Source: DASVBE01 sp963770375
Lineage (GTDB): Bacteria; Actinomycetota; Actinomycetes; Streptosporangiales; Streptosporangiaceae
Length of the DNA stretch: 64,000 bases
Assembly: GCA_963770375.1 (NCBI GenBank)
Contig: CAVYPM010000007.1
Coordinates: 269,971-333,970, forward strand
Direction of reading: 5' to 3'
A program made the position numbers and the translations under genes. The stretch's first letter is position 1. The number at the start of each line of letters is the position of its first letter. Shown piece by piece: positions 1 through 9,962 of this stretch. The notes under the pieces are model-generated. The model worked only from the letters and a program-made list of their open reading frames with translations, was not told the origin of the DNA and did no database searches.

Positions 1-1442
1 GCTCCTGATCGATCCCGTCCACCGACGACGGGCACCGGGATGCCCGCCACGTCGAGGATGGTCGGCGCGACGTCGGTGACGTGCGTGAACTGCGAGCGGA
101 GCCCGCCGGTGCCGGTGACCCGCTCCGGCCAGTGGACGACCATCGGGTTCCGCGTGCCGCCCAGGTGCGAGCCGACCTGCTTGCCCCACTGGAACGGGGT
201 GTTGCCGGCCCACGCCCACGCCGCGCTGTAGTGCGGATCCATCAGCTCGCCGCCCCAGGCCTCGATGCCGCCGTAGCGCTCGGAGAGCTGCACGCTGCAT
301 CTCGTCGGTCAGCGGGATGCCGTTCTGCATGGTCAGCTCGTTGAACGAGCCGGTGATCGTGCCCTCCATGCTGGCGCCGTTGTCGCCCCAGATCCAGATG
401 ATCACCGTGTTGTCCAGCTCGCCCAGCTCGTCGATCGCGTCGATCACCCGGCCCACGTTGTGGTCGGCGTTCTCGGAGAAGCCCGCGTAGACCTCCATCT
501 GGCGGGCGTAGAAGGGCTTGAGCTTGTCGGGGACGTCGTCCCAGGCGGGGAACGCCTCGTTCGCTGGGCGTCAGCTCGGCGTCGGCGGGGATCACGCCGA
601 GCGCCTTCTGCCGCGCGAAGGTTTCCTCCCGCAGCCTGTCCCACCCCTGGTCGAACTTGCCCTTGTACTTATCCGCCCAGGCCTTCGCCACGTGGTGGGG
701 AGCATGGCTGCACCCGGTGGAGAAGTAGACGAAGAACGGCTTGTGCGCGTCCTGCGCCCGGACGCCGTGCAGCCACTCGATCGTCTTGTCGGCCATCGCG
801 TCCGGAAAGTAGTAGGGATGCTCCTCGTCGTAGTACTCCGGCGCCGTCCCGATGATCTTCTGGTTCTCGGCCAGGCACGGATCCCACTGGCTGGATCCGC
901 CGCCGAGGAACCCGTAGAAGTAGTCGAACCCCCAGCCGTTCGGCCAGCGGTCGAACGGCCCCGCCGGGCCCTGCTGCCCGTCCGGCGTCAGGTGCCACTT
1001 ACCGAACGCCGCGGTGCTGTACCCGTTGTCCCGCAGGATCCGAGGCAGCGGCGCGCAATCGCGCGGAAGAGTGGCCGAGTACCCGGGGAACCCGCCCGCG
1101 AACTCACCGATCGAGCCGAAGCCGACGGTGTGGCTGTTCCGCCCGGTCAGCAGCGCCGCCCGCGTCGGCGAGCACAGCGCCGTGACGTGGAACCGGTTGT
1201 ACCGGAGCCCGGCTTCGGCCATCTGCGTGTAGCGCGGGGTGCTGATGGGACCGCCGAACGTGCCCGGGTTGCCGAATCCGGCGTCGTCGATCAGCACCAG
1301 CAGCACGTTCGGCGCACCCGCGGGCGGCTGGACGTGCCCGATCAGATCCCAGTCGGGGACCGAACCATGCGAGCGTCCTGTTGGCCACCCCCTGGAACGC
1401 AGCCCTGCGGATCGGCAGCCTCGTACGGTCAGGCTCACTCAT
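1..1442 (-). CDS. arylsulfatase (frameshifted; C-terminus beyond window edge)
   Basis: Type I sulfatase hydrolysing sulfate esters. The restored protein reads MSEPDRTRLP..., with the alkaline-phosphatase-fold start NVLLVLIDDAGF (metal-binding DD near residue 52) and the CSPTR formylglycine motif near residue 90; the Cys is the modified catalytic residue. GKWHL and the later HAPHHV segment are further family landmarks. The ATG at 1442 is chosen because GGGGA lies 5 nt upstream and it joins the conserved SVPDW segment. Three single-base insertions break the frame, near 1366, 560 and 290; removing one base at each restores the family sequence through GGIEAWGGEL and THVTDVAPTILDVAG. The gene runs off the left edge. 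No signal peptide is visible, so it is probably cytoplasmic, as for many actinobacterial members. Confidence 0.85.
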
Positions 1443-1543
1443 CGTTCCCCACATCCCTTCTCTTGACCGGTCCCGAGGCGTGCCGTTCGTGTTGACCACA
1501 GCATCCGTGTCCCCCGTCGCGACTGGTTGCGCATGCTGCGCTG

Positions 1544-1978
1544 CTAGGCGGCGTCGAGGTTGGCGCGGCTGCCGTAGGCGCACAGCCCGTACAACCCGGC
1601 CACGTCCATGGCGATGATCGTCAGGGACCAGAACGGGTAGGCGGGGATGAAGAACATCTGGTCGATCGCGCTGAGCCCCAGCACCGCCACGCCGAACCAG
1701 CGGGCCAGCTGGTTGCCCGCCAGCACCCCGGCCGCGGCCAGCAGCTGCAGCACGCCGATGATCAGCGTGATCCAGCCCCAGGTCCGCAGGTTGCCGAACA
1801 CGTAGTGCGCGTGCGCGGTGAACACGTGGGAGTTGGCGATCGCGGCGATGCCGTGGATCAGGCTGAAACAGCCGACGATCACCAGCAGCACCGACGCGAA
1901 CAGGACCAGGCCGTAGCCCTGGCCTTCCGCGCGGTGCCCGCCGGAGCCGCTGGCTGGCTGGGTTGTTGCCGACGTCAT
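1544..1978 (-). CDS. DUF7144-type four-helix membrane protein
   Basis: A 144-residue protein with a short polar N-terminus and four predicted membrane helices (LVLFASVLLVIVG, WGWITLIIGVLQLLAAAGV, WFGVAVLGLSAIDQMFF and SLTIIAMDVAGLYGL). This matches the small actinobacterial membrane family called DUF7144, whose function is unknown. The start is supported by GGGAGGT about 5 nt upstream of the ATG. It lies alone, 100 bp downstream of the sulfatase start on the same strand. The family call is from memory of the pattern; the membrane topology is seen directly. Confidence 0.8.
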   Translation of the reverse strand: MTSATTQPASGSGGHRAEGQGYGLVLFASVLLVIVGCFSLIHGIAAIANSHVFTAHAHYVFGNLRTWGWITLIIGVLQLLAAAGVLAGNQLARWFGVAVLGLSAIDQMFFIPAYPFWSLTIIAMDVAGLYGLCAYGSRANLDAA

Positions 1979-2280
1979 GGTGACCTCCCGAGCCGGTAAC
2001 GCCGGGCCGTTGAACCCGGTCCCCTTTACTTACGCCTCACGATCCGCCTGGCGGCGGGCAGCGGCATCGCCTCATCAAGGTGAAACGGGAAACATGCCGC
2101 CCCTGGGGGATCCAGGACCCATCTCACGCCTGCCACCGCCGTAGCCAGCACGGCGTCAGCAAGCTAGGCAGGGCGTCAAGGAGGTGCGTCTGCCGTAATG
2201 AGGATGATGCGCCCGCGGGCCCAGCTGATTGGGCACACCGGGGCCGTCCCGCAGACGTTGCCGTCGGCGGTGCTGGCGGA
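1979..2280. other. intergenic stretch, nothing recognised
   Basis: About 300 bp between two minus-strand genes. It should hold the promoter of the DUF7144 gene, but no clear -10/-35 pair, repeat or RNA structure was seen. Confidence 0.4.
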
Positions 2281-2967
2281 TCAGGTCAGCTGTACCAGGC
2301 CGCTGACGGCCAGGTAGGCGCCCAGGACCAGGGCGGTGTAGGCCATGAGCTGGCGGGCGTGGCCCGCCAGCCAGTCCTGGGCGTTGCGGAGCGCCGCCTT
2401 AGTGGCCTCGGGCCGCAGTTCCAGGAACACGAACGGGATGATGAGCAGCAAAAACTCGATGAGAACGAACAGGATGACGCCGACGACCTGGTTCGCGGTC
2501 GAGGATTTGCCGGTGACCAGGATGTGCAGCGCGCTCAGGTAGGCACCGCCGGGGATGCCGCACAGCGCGCCAACGAGCATGGCCAGCCCGAGGCGGGGCT
2601 CAGCCAGTACCCGCTGCGCCCAGCCGTCTTTCTTCTCCGGCTTTTCCGGCTGCCCGTCCCCGGCTGGGACTCTCGTCTTGCGCCGGCCATGCAGGCGGCC
2701 GGTCGCGACCAGCGCGCCGACGGCGAGCAGAACCAGGCCAAGGGCCAGGTCAACGCCCGCGCTCACGGTTTTCTGGGAGCTGATGGCGTCGGCGTGGAAG
2801 ACCAGCACATCCAGCAGGCCGATCGTGATGCCCACGGTCAGGCCACCGGCCAGGACACACAAGAACATCGCTCGCGGCCGCCGGTTTTCGATCAGCAGCA
2901 GATCGACGGCCAGCAGCTTGGGGTTCAGCGCCGCGACGAACGCGAGTGCGAAGAATTCGGCGTTCAT
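2281..2967 (-). CDS. GAP family membrane protein (SfLAP-like)
   Basis: A 228-residue polytopic protein with about six helices, beginning MNAEFFALAFVAALNPKLLAVD; the NP motif after the first helix and the central hydrophilic linker (KPEKKDGWAQRV, rich in K/E) are typical of the GAP/sulfolipid-addressing family. In mycobacteria a member (Sap) helps place sulfolipid at the cell surface; in other actinobacteria the cargo is unknown. Length and topology match the family. No operon partner is evident; the CMD-like gene 110 bp away is on the same strand. Confidence 0.8.
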   Translation of the reverse strand: MNAEFFALAFVAALNPKLLAVDLLLIENRRPRAMFLCVLAGGLTVGITIGLLDVLVFHADAISSQKTVSAGVDLALGLVLLAVGALVATGRLHGRRKTRVPAGDGQPEKPEKKDGWAQRVLAEPRLGLAMLVGALCGIPGGAYLSALHILVTGKSSTANQVVGVILFVLIEFLLLIIPFVFLELRPEATKAALRNAQDWLAGHARQLMAYTALVLGAYLAVSGLVQLT

Positions 2968-3080
2968 CGCCGCTCAGCTAGCATCTGTGATCATCCCCGC
3001 CAGTACGCCGTCTCAGCCTGCTCATGCAGCCGGAGGTGCTGCTCGTAGCGGCAACACCGGCCGCGATCGGGGGCCGTCAA

Positions 3081-3404
3081 TCACTCCGGTTCCTCCAGCG
3101 CGGCCGCGATGTCATAACCGAGCGCAGTCGCCACATCGGGAGCGGCGCCGACGACCCGGCCAAGCCCAGCTACCGGGGCGATCGCCAGCAGCACGTCGGC
3201 GATCTCGTCCTCACTCGCGCCCGCCGCCAGCGCCCGGCCGGTGCTCCATTCCAGGCAGACCGCCGATGACCCGATAGCCACCGACACCCCCACTTGCAGC
3301 AGCGCCGCCGTCTTGGGATCCAGGGTTGATCTGCCGGCCGGGTCAAGCCCGAGCCCGGCCTCGCCTTCCACGAAGCCTTCGTCGATTATCGCCAGCCTGC
3401 GCAA
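3081..3404 (-). CDS. carboxymuconolactone decarboxylase / AhpD-fold protein
   Basis: A 107-residue single CMD domain. The helical core AALLQVGVSVAIGSSAVCLEWSTGRAL followed by GASEDEIADVLLAIAPVAGLGRV is the characteristic two-helix hairpin. The redox or catalytic CxxxH of AhpD-like members is not intact: the Cys is followed by LEWS, so peroxidase activity is doubtful. It could serve a general acid/base role or be a non-catalytic homologue. The gene lies 130 bp downstream of the LuxR regulator on the same strand and may be co-transcribed with it. Confidence 0.75.
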   Translation of the reverse strand: MRRLAIIDEGFVEGEAGLGLDPAGRSTLDPKTAALLQVGVSVAIGSSAVCLEWSTGRALAAGASEDEIADVLLAIAPVAGLGRVVGAAPDVATALGYDIAAALEEPE

Positions 3405-3537
3405 CGTCTCCTGGAATCCTCACCGTGTCTCCTGGAACCTCACCCGTCTGGCCCATATGCCTCCGCCGCGCTGTCGGCACCATTGCACCTTGTGCAGGGG
3501 CGAGTTCCATCACCCTGATGGCGTGAAAACCGGGCCG

Positions 3538-5814
3538 TCACCTTTCCAGGAGGCCGAGGTCCCGCGACCGCGAGACCGCCTGGCTGCGTGAGCAGGCTCC
3601 CAGCTTGCGGTAGATCGCGTTCACCTGCGACTTGATGGTGTTATGGGAGAGGAACATTTCCCCGGCGATCTCGGGAAACGACAGGTGGGTGGAAAGCAGC
3701 GGCAGCAGACGCAGCTCGGCAGCGGTCAGCGCCGACGCCCCCAGGGCGGGTGAACCACGCTCGCTTGCGAGCTGGGCCCGGAGCACCTGGGCCTGGCCGA
3801 CCAGGGTTCCAAGGCCCGGCCGTCGCCTGAACAGCTCATCGACCTCCCGCATCAGCGTCCTGGCACCTGCCAGGTCGGCGAGCGCGAGGTGGACGCGGAT
3901 GAGCTCGACCCGGGCCTGAACAGCGAAGTGGGGCAATGCGTAGGTCAGCAAAGACCGCAGCCGCTGAGCAGCGACGAGTTCCTGCCGCACCGCCGCGGCA
4001 TCTCCCCGGTGCAAGGCCACGCGGGCTCGCACCGCGCAGACCAGGGGCGTCAAATAGCTCTCCTCGATCCGGGCCCGGCGCAGGACAGAACGTGCGTGGG
4101 CCGCAAAAGCCTCGGCCCGGTCCCATTCGCTGCGCGCCATCGCCAGCAGTGATCGTTCGCACAGCGCGAGAAGCAGATCATCGAACACGTCGGCTTCCTC
4201 GGCGACGCTGACCGCATCGGCCAGCGACGCGTCCCCACCGTCGAGGTCACCGGAAAGGACCCGCGCGATCCCCTGCATGAGCGCGGGTGCCGGCGTCAGG
4301 AAGCTCCCCGCCGCGAACCTTGCCACGGCCTCATCCGCGTCAGTGCGCATCTGTGTGACCCCGCGCCGGCACAAGATGGCGCGGAGCAGAGCCGCCCACG
4401 CCTCGGTGGCAGGGTCTTCGGGCCGGTTGGCATCTTCGTATTGCCAGCGATCGACCGCGCCGGCCCACCGCTCGGCGTCGACCGGCCGCGCCGTCAGCGC
4501 GGACAGCAACGAGGCCAGCACCGCAGTCATCGGGTGTTTCTCGATCCCGCCCCGATCCTCCAGCCACCCGAACCACCGCTGGGCAGATGCGGTCCGGCCC
4601 TGCCGGTAGGTAGGCACCCCCAGGTTCACCACCAGGGCAGCCACCGTGTCGACATCTTCAGCTGCGATGGAATACTCCAGCGCTTCTTCAGGCATGCCGT
4701 TGTCCAAGCACCAGCCAGCGGCGCGGCGCCGCAGGACAGGAAGCAGCCCGCGTGCCTGCCGTCCCAGCTCGGCCAGCAGCATCTCGCGGAACAAGTGGTG
4801 GTAGCGATACCACTGCCCGCGCCGGTCGAGCGGTATCAGCAGCAGGTTCGACCGCGCCAGATCGGCCAAAGTTGCCGTCGACCCGCTCAGCTCGAGCACC
4901 GCATCGCATAGTGGCCCGCACATGCGCTCCAGCACCGCGGTCCGGGTCAGGAACGCCCGCTGCTCCGGGGAGATCCGCGCCAGGAACTCCGACTCGATGT
5001 ATTCGCTCACCAGCCGGTCGTCGCCGCCGAAGGAGACCCCCATGCTCCCCATGGGATCGCCTTCCCGCAGGTAGAGCGCCGCCAGGTACAGCCCGACCGG
5101 CCATCCCTCGGTCCGCTGATGGAGTCTTGCTACCTCATCCTCACCGAGCGTCACGCCAGCGTTGCGCAAAAGCGATGACGCCTCCTCGACAGTGAGCGAC
5201 AGGTCGCGCGGGCCGATCTCCATGATCTTGCCCTCGGCGCGCAGCCGCGCGATCCGCAGCGGCGGCTCAGCCCGGCCGGCCAGCGCCAGCCGCGAGCCGG
5301 CCGGCACATGATCAGCCAGCACCGATAGCGCGGCCCGGCACTCGGAGTTGCGCAGCGCGTGCACGTCATCCAGCACCAGCACCACCGGCGAGGTCATCGA
5401 CGAAAACGCCGACCCCAGCCTGGGCACGACCGAACCGGGCACCGAACTCGCCGGGGAGGCCAGCGCATCAAACACCCGCTCATCGATCGGCTCGACCGCA
5501 TCGAGCGCTTCGGCAATGTAGGTCAGCAAGACCTTCGGGTCGTTGTCCGGCCCCTCGACCGATACCCATGCGAAGGACTGGCCGCTGCGCCCGGCCCACT
5601 GTGACAGCAGCGTCGTCTTCCCATAACCTGGCGGCGCGACCACCGAAACGATCGGGCGCGAATCATCTCGCCTCAGCCGTTCGATCAACAACGAACGACG
5701 CACCGTACCGGGCCGCATCACGGGACGGCGGAGCTTCGACGTGACAAGGTCGAGCACCGGCCCGCCCGCACGACGTGACCGGCGCGCACGCTGACGCACG
5801 TTGCTACCGTTCAT
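3538..5814 (-). CDS. MalT-like LuxR-family transcriptional regulator
   Basis: A large STAND-type regulator of about 758 residues. It has an NTPase module with Walker A (APPGYGKTTLL, about residue 62) and Walker B (VVLVLDDVHAL), a winged-helix region (TEGWPVGLYLAALYL), a long TPR-like sensor and a C-terminal LuxR helix-turn-helix (LSFPEIAGEMFLSHNTIKSQV). Such proteins switch on target promoters when an inducer binds the TPR region; inducer and targets are unknown. The open frame extends to 6072, but the first 86 residues are not LuxR sequence: they come from a membrane-protein remnant (separate entry). The ATG at 5814 (MNGSNVRQRARR) is therefore preferred, with a GGGGCTGTCGGGG purine-rich stretch upstream. 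Confidence 0.88.
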   Translation of the reverse strand: MNGSNVRQRARRSRRAGGPVLDLVTSKLRRPVMRPGTVRRSLLIERLRRDDSRPIVSVVAPPGYGKTTLLSQWAGRSGQSFAWVSVEGPDNDPKVLLTYIAEALDAVEPIDERVFDALASPASSVPGSVVPRLGSAFSSMTSPVVLVLDDVHALRNSECRAALSVLADHVPAGSRLALAGRAEPPLRIARLRAEGKIMEIGPRDLSLTVEEASSLLRNAGVTLGEDEVARLHQRTEGWPVGLYLAALYLREGDPMGSMGVSFGGDDRLVSEYIESEFLARISPEQRAFLTRTAVLERMCGPLCDAVLELSGSTATLADLARSNLLLIPLDRRGQWYRYHHLFREMLLAELGRQARGLLPVLRRRAAGWCLDNGMPEEALEYSIAAEDVDTVAALVVNLGVPTYRQGRTASAQRWFGWLEDRGGIEKHPMTAVLASLLSALTARPVDAERWAGAVDRWQYEDANRPEDPATEAWAALLRAILCRRGVTQMRTDADEAVARFAAGSFLTPAPALMQGIARVLSGDLDGGDASLADAVSVAEEADVFDDLLLALCERSLLAMARSEWDRAEAFAAHARSVLRRARIEESYLTPLVCAVRARVALHRGDAAAVRQELVAAQRLRSLLTYALPHFAVQARVELIRVHLALADLAGARTLMREVDELFRRRPGLGTLVGQAQVLRAQLASERGSPALGASALTAAELRLLPLLSTHLSFPEIAGEMFLSHNTIKSQVNAIYRKLGACSRSQAVSRSRDLGLLER

Positions 5815-5946
5815 GCCCCGACAGCCCCCTACGACTGCCTGCCGCCCATACTCTTCCAAGCCCATGACCCGGTCAAGCACGGCAGGGCCGGTCAGACGGC
5901 AGCTCTCGGGCGCGAGCCCGGGCAATTCGGCGGCTGAAACGACGGG

Positions 5947-6105
5947 CCCGCTGCCCAGGAACACGGTCGCGAAGAACCGGTCCTCGCGCCCGCCGATCCG
6001 GTCCCGGATCACCCCGATGAACCACAAGAAGGCGATGCCAGCGAACGGGATGGGGTTCAGCGCGATCACCACGGCGGTTCTTCGCCCCGCGTCGGTCAGC
6101 CAGAT
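5947..6105 (-). pseudogene. remnant of a small conserved membrane protein, read into the LuxR frame
   Basis: Translation gives IWLTDAGRRTAVVIALNP, then PFAGIAFLWFIGVIRDR and EDRFFATVFLGSG. This is a coherent, well-conserved actinobacterial pattern: a charged helix followed by a transmembrane segment and a conserved FFATVFLGSG. The conserved sequence stops abruptly after GSG, with no further helices, and there is no start codon with a ribosome site upstream. It is in frame with the LuxR gene, so an automated start would place it at that protein's N-terminus. It is best read as the truncated middle of a deleted gene. The family is recalled by pattern only. Confidence 0.55.
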
Positions 6106-6151
6106 GCCGGGGCCCCCGCGCCGGTGGCGCGCACCAAGCCCCGCCGGATCG

Positions 6152-7637
6152 TCAGACGCCCTCGACCGCTTCCAGCCGCCCGGACCGGACCGCGTTCACG
6201 AACTCCTGGTAGTCCTGCTCGTTCTGGTCGGCGTAGCGCTGCGAGAAGTCGGTGATCGATGTGTCGAACGCGTCGCTCGTCGCCCAGGTAGGCGGCGATG
6301 GCGACCGGGTCGCCGGACCGGGCGTGCGCCCGGGCCAGCGTCCACCCGCAGACGCGTGCGTAGAACGTGAGCCCGAGCGGCGTCATCGCCTCGACCACCG
6401 CCGAGCCCTTCATGTCGCGCAGCTGGCGCCAGTAGAAGTGGCGGCGCACGTCCAGGCCCTTGGTCCAGCCGAGGTAGATGTCGCTGGCGGCCTGCATCAT
6501 CCGCTGCCCCTGCACCACCCGCTCGCCGTGCTGCTTGTACCGGCTCTTGCGGCAGGTAGGCCTCGAGCACCGAGGCCGTCGCCTCCTTGACCTGCAGGAA
6601 CAGCGGATCGCGCGCGTCGCGTCCCTGCAGCAGCACGATGAACGCCCGGGTGCCGACGCTGCCCACGCCCACCACCTTGCGGGCCATGTCCACGACCTCG
6701 AAGCGCTCCAGCAGGTGGCGCCGGTCGTCCTGCAGCGTGGCCCGGTAGGCGCGGAACTGCTCATGGAGCGCCGGCATCCACCTCGTCGGGGGACAGCCCG
6801 TAGGTGGCGGCCAGGTCGCGCGCCGGGACCACGATCGGCGGCTGGCTGACGATCCGGTACTGCCCGTCGACCAGCTCGCCGAGCTTGGACAGCGCCTGCA
6901 GGCTGTCACGCGTGTGCGCCTTCGCGGCGGTCTTCTCCGCCCGCTTCCCCGCCCGCTTGGCCAGCTTGTCCTGCTTCACATCCCGTTTCCTCGCCTTCTT
7001 CTTCGTCTTCGCGCCCTTCGCCTCCTTTCTGGTCTCGGCCACCGTGTTGCGGATCGCGCTCATCAGCTCGTCCTCGTCCAGGTGGGCATACCAGATGTCC
7101 ATCGTGCCCATCTGCGCGAACGCGGCCATCGCCTCCCGGTAGGCCGTCACCGACGCCAGCGTCGCCGCGCGCGTGTCCGCCGGGGAGAACCCGTTGTTGC
7201 GGCCCGCGATCGTCGAAGCTCGCCGCCATCCGCTTCACGTCGCACTCGAACGGCCCCGGCAGCGTCTCGTCGAAATCGTTCAGATCGAACAGCAGCCGCC
7301 GCTCGGGCGAGGCGAACACGCCGAAGTTCGACAGGTGCGCATCCCCGCACAGCTGAGTCTCAAGCCCGGCCACCGGGGTGTCCTTCAGGTCCGCCGCCAT
7401 GATCTTGGCCGCGCCCCGGTAGAACGTGAACGGCGAGACCATCATCCGGCCGTGGCGGACCGGCACCAGGTCCGGCTCGCGGGTGGTGTTCTGCTCCTCC
7501 AGCAGGGCGACCGGGTCGGGCCGGTCCGCGGCCGGGCGCCACTTCGTGTGGCTCGATGGAGCCGCCCGGTCCCGGGCCTCCAGGCCCTTGGCCTTGCGAT
7601 CGTCGATGCTCGGATGCGCGATCTTCCGCACGGCCAT
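6152..7637 (-). CDS. DUF2252 family protein (four single-base frameshifts)
   Basis: The restored product has about 495 residues and the DUF2252 landmarks: FYRGAAKIMAADL, the GDAHLSNFGVFASPE loop (kinase-like HxxN catalytic/metal motif), LLFDLNDFDET, VKRMAASF, then VVGVGSVGTRAFIVLLQGRD and KQHGERVVQGQRMMQAASD near the C-terminus. The family is distantly related to aminoglycoside phosphotransferases and protein kinases; its substrate is unknown. Start ATG at 7637 follows GGGAGGTGGG. One extra base near each of 7210, 6772, 6552 and 6284 breaks the frame; removing them gives one continuous protein ending ...SGRLEAVEGV. A lysine-rich segment (KKKARKRDVKQDK) is unusual and could be a flexible insert. 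Confidence 0.85.
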
Positions 7638-8021
7638 CCGGCCCACCTCCCGTTCCGATCCGATACCGCCCGGCACCGGGCCACGAGCGTGCTCCCCGTG
7701 CGGCCACAACCGGAACGGCCAGAGCGCTGGGACAAGGCACTGCTTCTCGCGCGCTCCTGCTTACCCAGCGTGGGGCGCCCACGGCGGAGGGCGCATCACC
7801 TCATCGGGGCGAACTCGGCTCCCGGCCAACCAGGGCATTACCAAATTTGGCTACGAGGGAGAACCAGGCCGCCGGGCTCAAGCAGGATCCGGCGGGCTGA
7901 CCATCTACCGGCAGCCCGGCACGCCCGGCCAGGAGCGGAAACCGAACCGGCTGCCCACCTCAGCCGAGCATCCGCCGGGAAGTAATCAAGACGTTGAGAA
8001 CTGGCAGTATCGCCTGAAGAG
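7638..8021. other. intergenic stretch, nothing recognised
   Basis: About 380 bp between the DUF2252 start and the end of the esterase gene, both minus strand. It includes a less GC-rich patch (ACCAAATTTGGCTACGAGG, near 7850) that could contribute to a promoter. No ORF with coding character, repeat or terminator hairpin was identified. Confidence 0.35.
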
Positions 8022-8747
8022 TCAGGTGAGCTCGCGCAGGTACTGCGGCAGCATCTGGTGCCAGGTCGGCCAGTCGTGCGCCCACTGCGGTCCCCAGTTG
8101 TCCACCCGGTTCGGCACCTGCTTGTCCCCCAGAGCCGCCGCCATCCGCCACGACTCCCCGATGTTCTCCCAGTTGCCCTCGCCCGCCGCGAGCACCACCC
8201 GCCGCGTCCGCAGCCGGTCCAGCTGCGGCCCATCCAGGTGAGGCAGGAACTGCAGCGGCGCGGCGAAGTACAGGTCCTGGCTCCACTCCCCGTCGTAGAA
8301 CTGCTCGATCTGGTACGTCCCGCTCATCCCCACCGCCGCGCCGAACACGTCCGGGTACCGGCACAGCATGGCCACCGCGTTGAACGCGCCGATCGACGCG
8401 CCGCACGCCAGCACGTCCATGGCCTGTCCCCCAAGGTCAGCGTGGATCGCCGGGACAACCTCCCACCGCATCGCTTCCTGGAACTGGCTGAGCAGCCACA
8501 TCCGGTGCCCGGGCGGCCCGGCCTTGGTGATCATGTCCTGCCCCGCCACGCTGTCCACCGAGTACAGCTTGACCTTGCCCTCGGCCAGCAGCGGCCCGCA
8601 CGCGTCGACCAGGCCGAACCGCTCGATCTCCTCGGCGTCGCCGCCCGCGGTCGGGAAGACCAGCACCGGCGCCCCGTAGTTCCCCCACCGCACCAGCGTG
8701 AGCTCCCGGTGCAGCCGGTCAGAGAACCACCGCTCGGCCGCCTTCAC
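8022..8747 (-). CDS. esterase-family alpha/beta hydrolase (COG4947-like)
   Basis: A 241-residue alpha/beta hydrolase. Strand-turn-helix VLACGASIGAFNAVAM carries the GxSxG nucleophile (Ser of GASIG, about residue 118). The final segment PQWAHDWPTWHQMLPQYL holds the conserved DWPxW signature and probable catalytic His of small putative esterases. It starts with GTG (MKAAERWFSDRL) and lies 40 bp downstream of the second esterase, forming with it, the S51-like gene and an ATP-grasp gene a minus-strand operon. No signal peptide, so it acts in the cytoplasm. It may hydrolyse or transfer the ester or amide product of the neighbouring ligases; that is inference from context. Confidence 0.82.
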   Translation of the reverse strand: MKAAERWFSDRLHRELTLVRWGNYGAPVLVFPTAGGDAEEIERFGLVDACGPLLAEGKVKLYSVDSVAGQDMITKAGPPGHRMWLLSQFQEAMRWEVVPAIHADLGGQAMDVLACGASIGAFNAVAMLCRYPDVFGAAVGMSGTYQIEQFYDGEWSQDLYFAAPLQFLPHLDGPQLDRLRTRRVVLAAGEGNWENIGESWRMAAALGDKQVPNRVDNWGPQWAHDWPTWHQMLPQYLRELT

Positions 8748-8787
8748 CCCGTCACCGCCGCCGGCCGCCGGGCCGGCCGGGCCAGCG

Positions 8788-9952
8788 TCACTCGTAGAAG
8801 TACTTCTGCGGGCCAGGAAAAATCCACGACAGTCCTTCCCTCATCCGGTCGCGCCAGTTTTCCCAGCTGTGCCCGTCCCTGGCCTCGGTGTAGCGGACCG
8901 TCATCCCGGCCGACTCGAACACCGGGATCATGGACCGGTTCGGCACGATCAGCGGCTCGTAGATCCCGCACGACACGAAGACCCGGTCCGCGACCCGCCG
9001 CGGCGCGGCCCGGTAGCGGTTGACGAACCGTACCACCGGCTCGAACGCGGGCCCACCGCCGTGATCATGGCCGATATCGGTAAAGACAAAGGACCCCGAC
9101 TGCAGCAGCAGCGACCCGAACTCGCCCGGGTAGCGGTACGCGGACGACAGCGCGGCCACCGCCCCGAAGCTGGCCCCCATCAGGCACCGCGACCCCGGCC
9201 CGGAAGCCAGCGGGAACTCCCCGGAAAGCCGCGGCACCAGCTCGGCCACCAGGTACCGCGCGTGCGCCGCGGAGTTCGCGTACTCGGTCAGCCGGTCCCC
9301 CGGGTACACGAAGGCCGCGATCAGCTCGGCCACGTCCAGCCGGTGGATGAGGTTGTCCAGCACCGTCTTCGCCGCCGCGTACTTCAGGTAGTCACCGCCG
9401 TCGTGCACGATCGAGCAGCGGATACCGCCCGGTCCGCCGGAACCGCGCGGGCAGGTACACGGTCACCTTCGCGTCCCGCCGCAGCGCCCGGCTGGGCACG
9501 GAGAGATCAGCCAGCGACCCCGGCCGCGCCTCAGGATCGGGCCGGGTCCAGTCCGGGATCTCGTGCCCGCGCGCGTAGCAGACCGACGAGCTGCCCACCG
9601 GGCTGTGCGCGACCCGCGGGTTCAGCGGGTCGTTCATCCGCTCCCGGTGGCCGCCGCGGACCACCTCCAGCTGGTACTCGATCCGCGACCCGTCCGGCAG
9701 CTCGAGCACCGCGTACCACAGGTCGGTGCCGCGCAGCCGGCGCAGCGGCAGGTGGTCGGGCAGCCCGAACGTGCGGTGCACGATGAACACCTCGTCGGCC
9801 TCGCCCCGGTACAGGAACGTGCACCGGGATCCCTCCACGATCGGGATCTCGTGCCGGGCCAGGAACCGGTCGATGGTGACCGGCAGCAGCGGCCGCCGGT
9901 CCCGCAGCCGGTTGATCGCCAGCTTCCCGCTGGCGCTGGCCACCGCTGTCAC
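8788..9952 (-). CDS. enterochelin-esterase-like hydrolase (one frameshift)
   Basis: Two-part protein of about 387 residues. The N-terminal half is a CBM48/esterase-N-like beta domain (VEGSRCTFLYRGEADEVFIVHR...GTDLWYAVLELPDGSRIEYQL). The C-terminal half is an alpha/beta hydrolase with VHDGGDYLKY (oxyanion strand), the nucleophile elbow CLMGASFGAVAALSSA and the His segment DGHSWENWRDRMREGLSW. This order is that of Fes/IroD-type esterases. A single extra base near 9413 splits it between ...RYPLL and IVHDGG. It is coupled in an operon with the S51-like gene (start 11 bp upstream of here). The esterase may release or trim a product of the ATP-grasp ligases; no siderophore genes are nearby. Confidence 0.82.
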
Positions 9953-9962
9953 TCCACCACCA

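Noticed and set aside
2080..3048. 322-codon plus-strand frame over the GAP-family gene
   Set aside because: Antisense, Gln/Arg/Asp-rich, no recognisable domain.
6906..7150. Lysine-rich segment in DUF2252 as a separate nucleoid-associated protein
   Set aside because: It is in frame with, and flanked on both sides by, conserved DUF2252 sequence.
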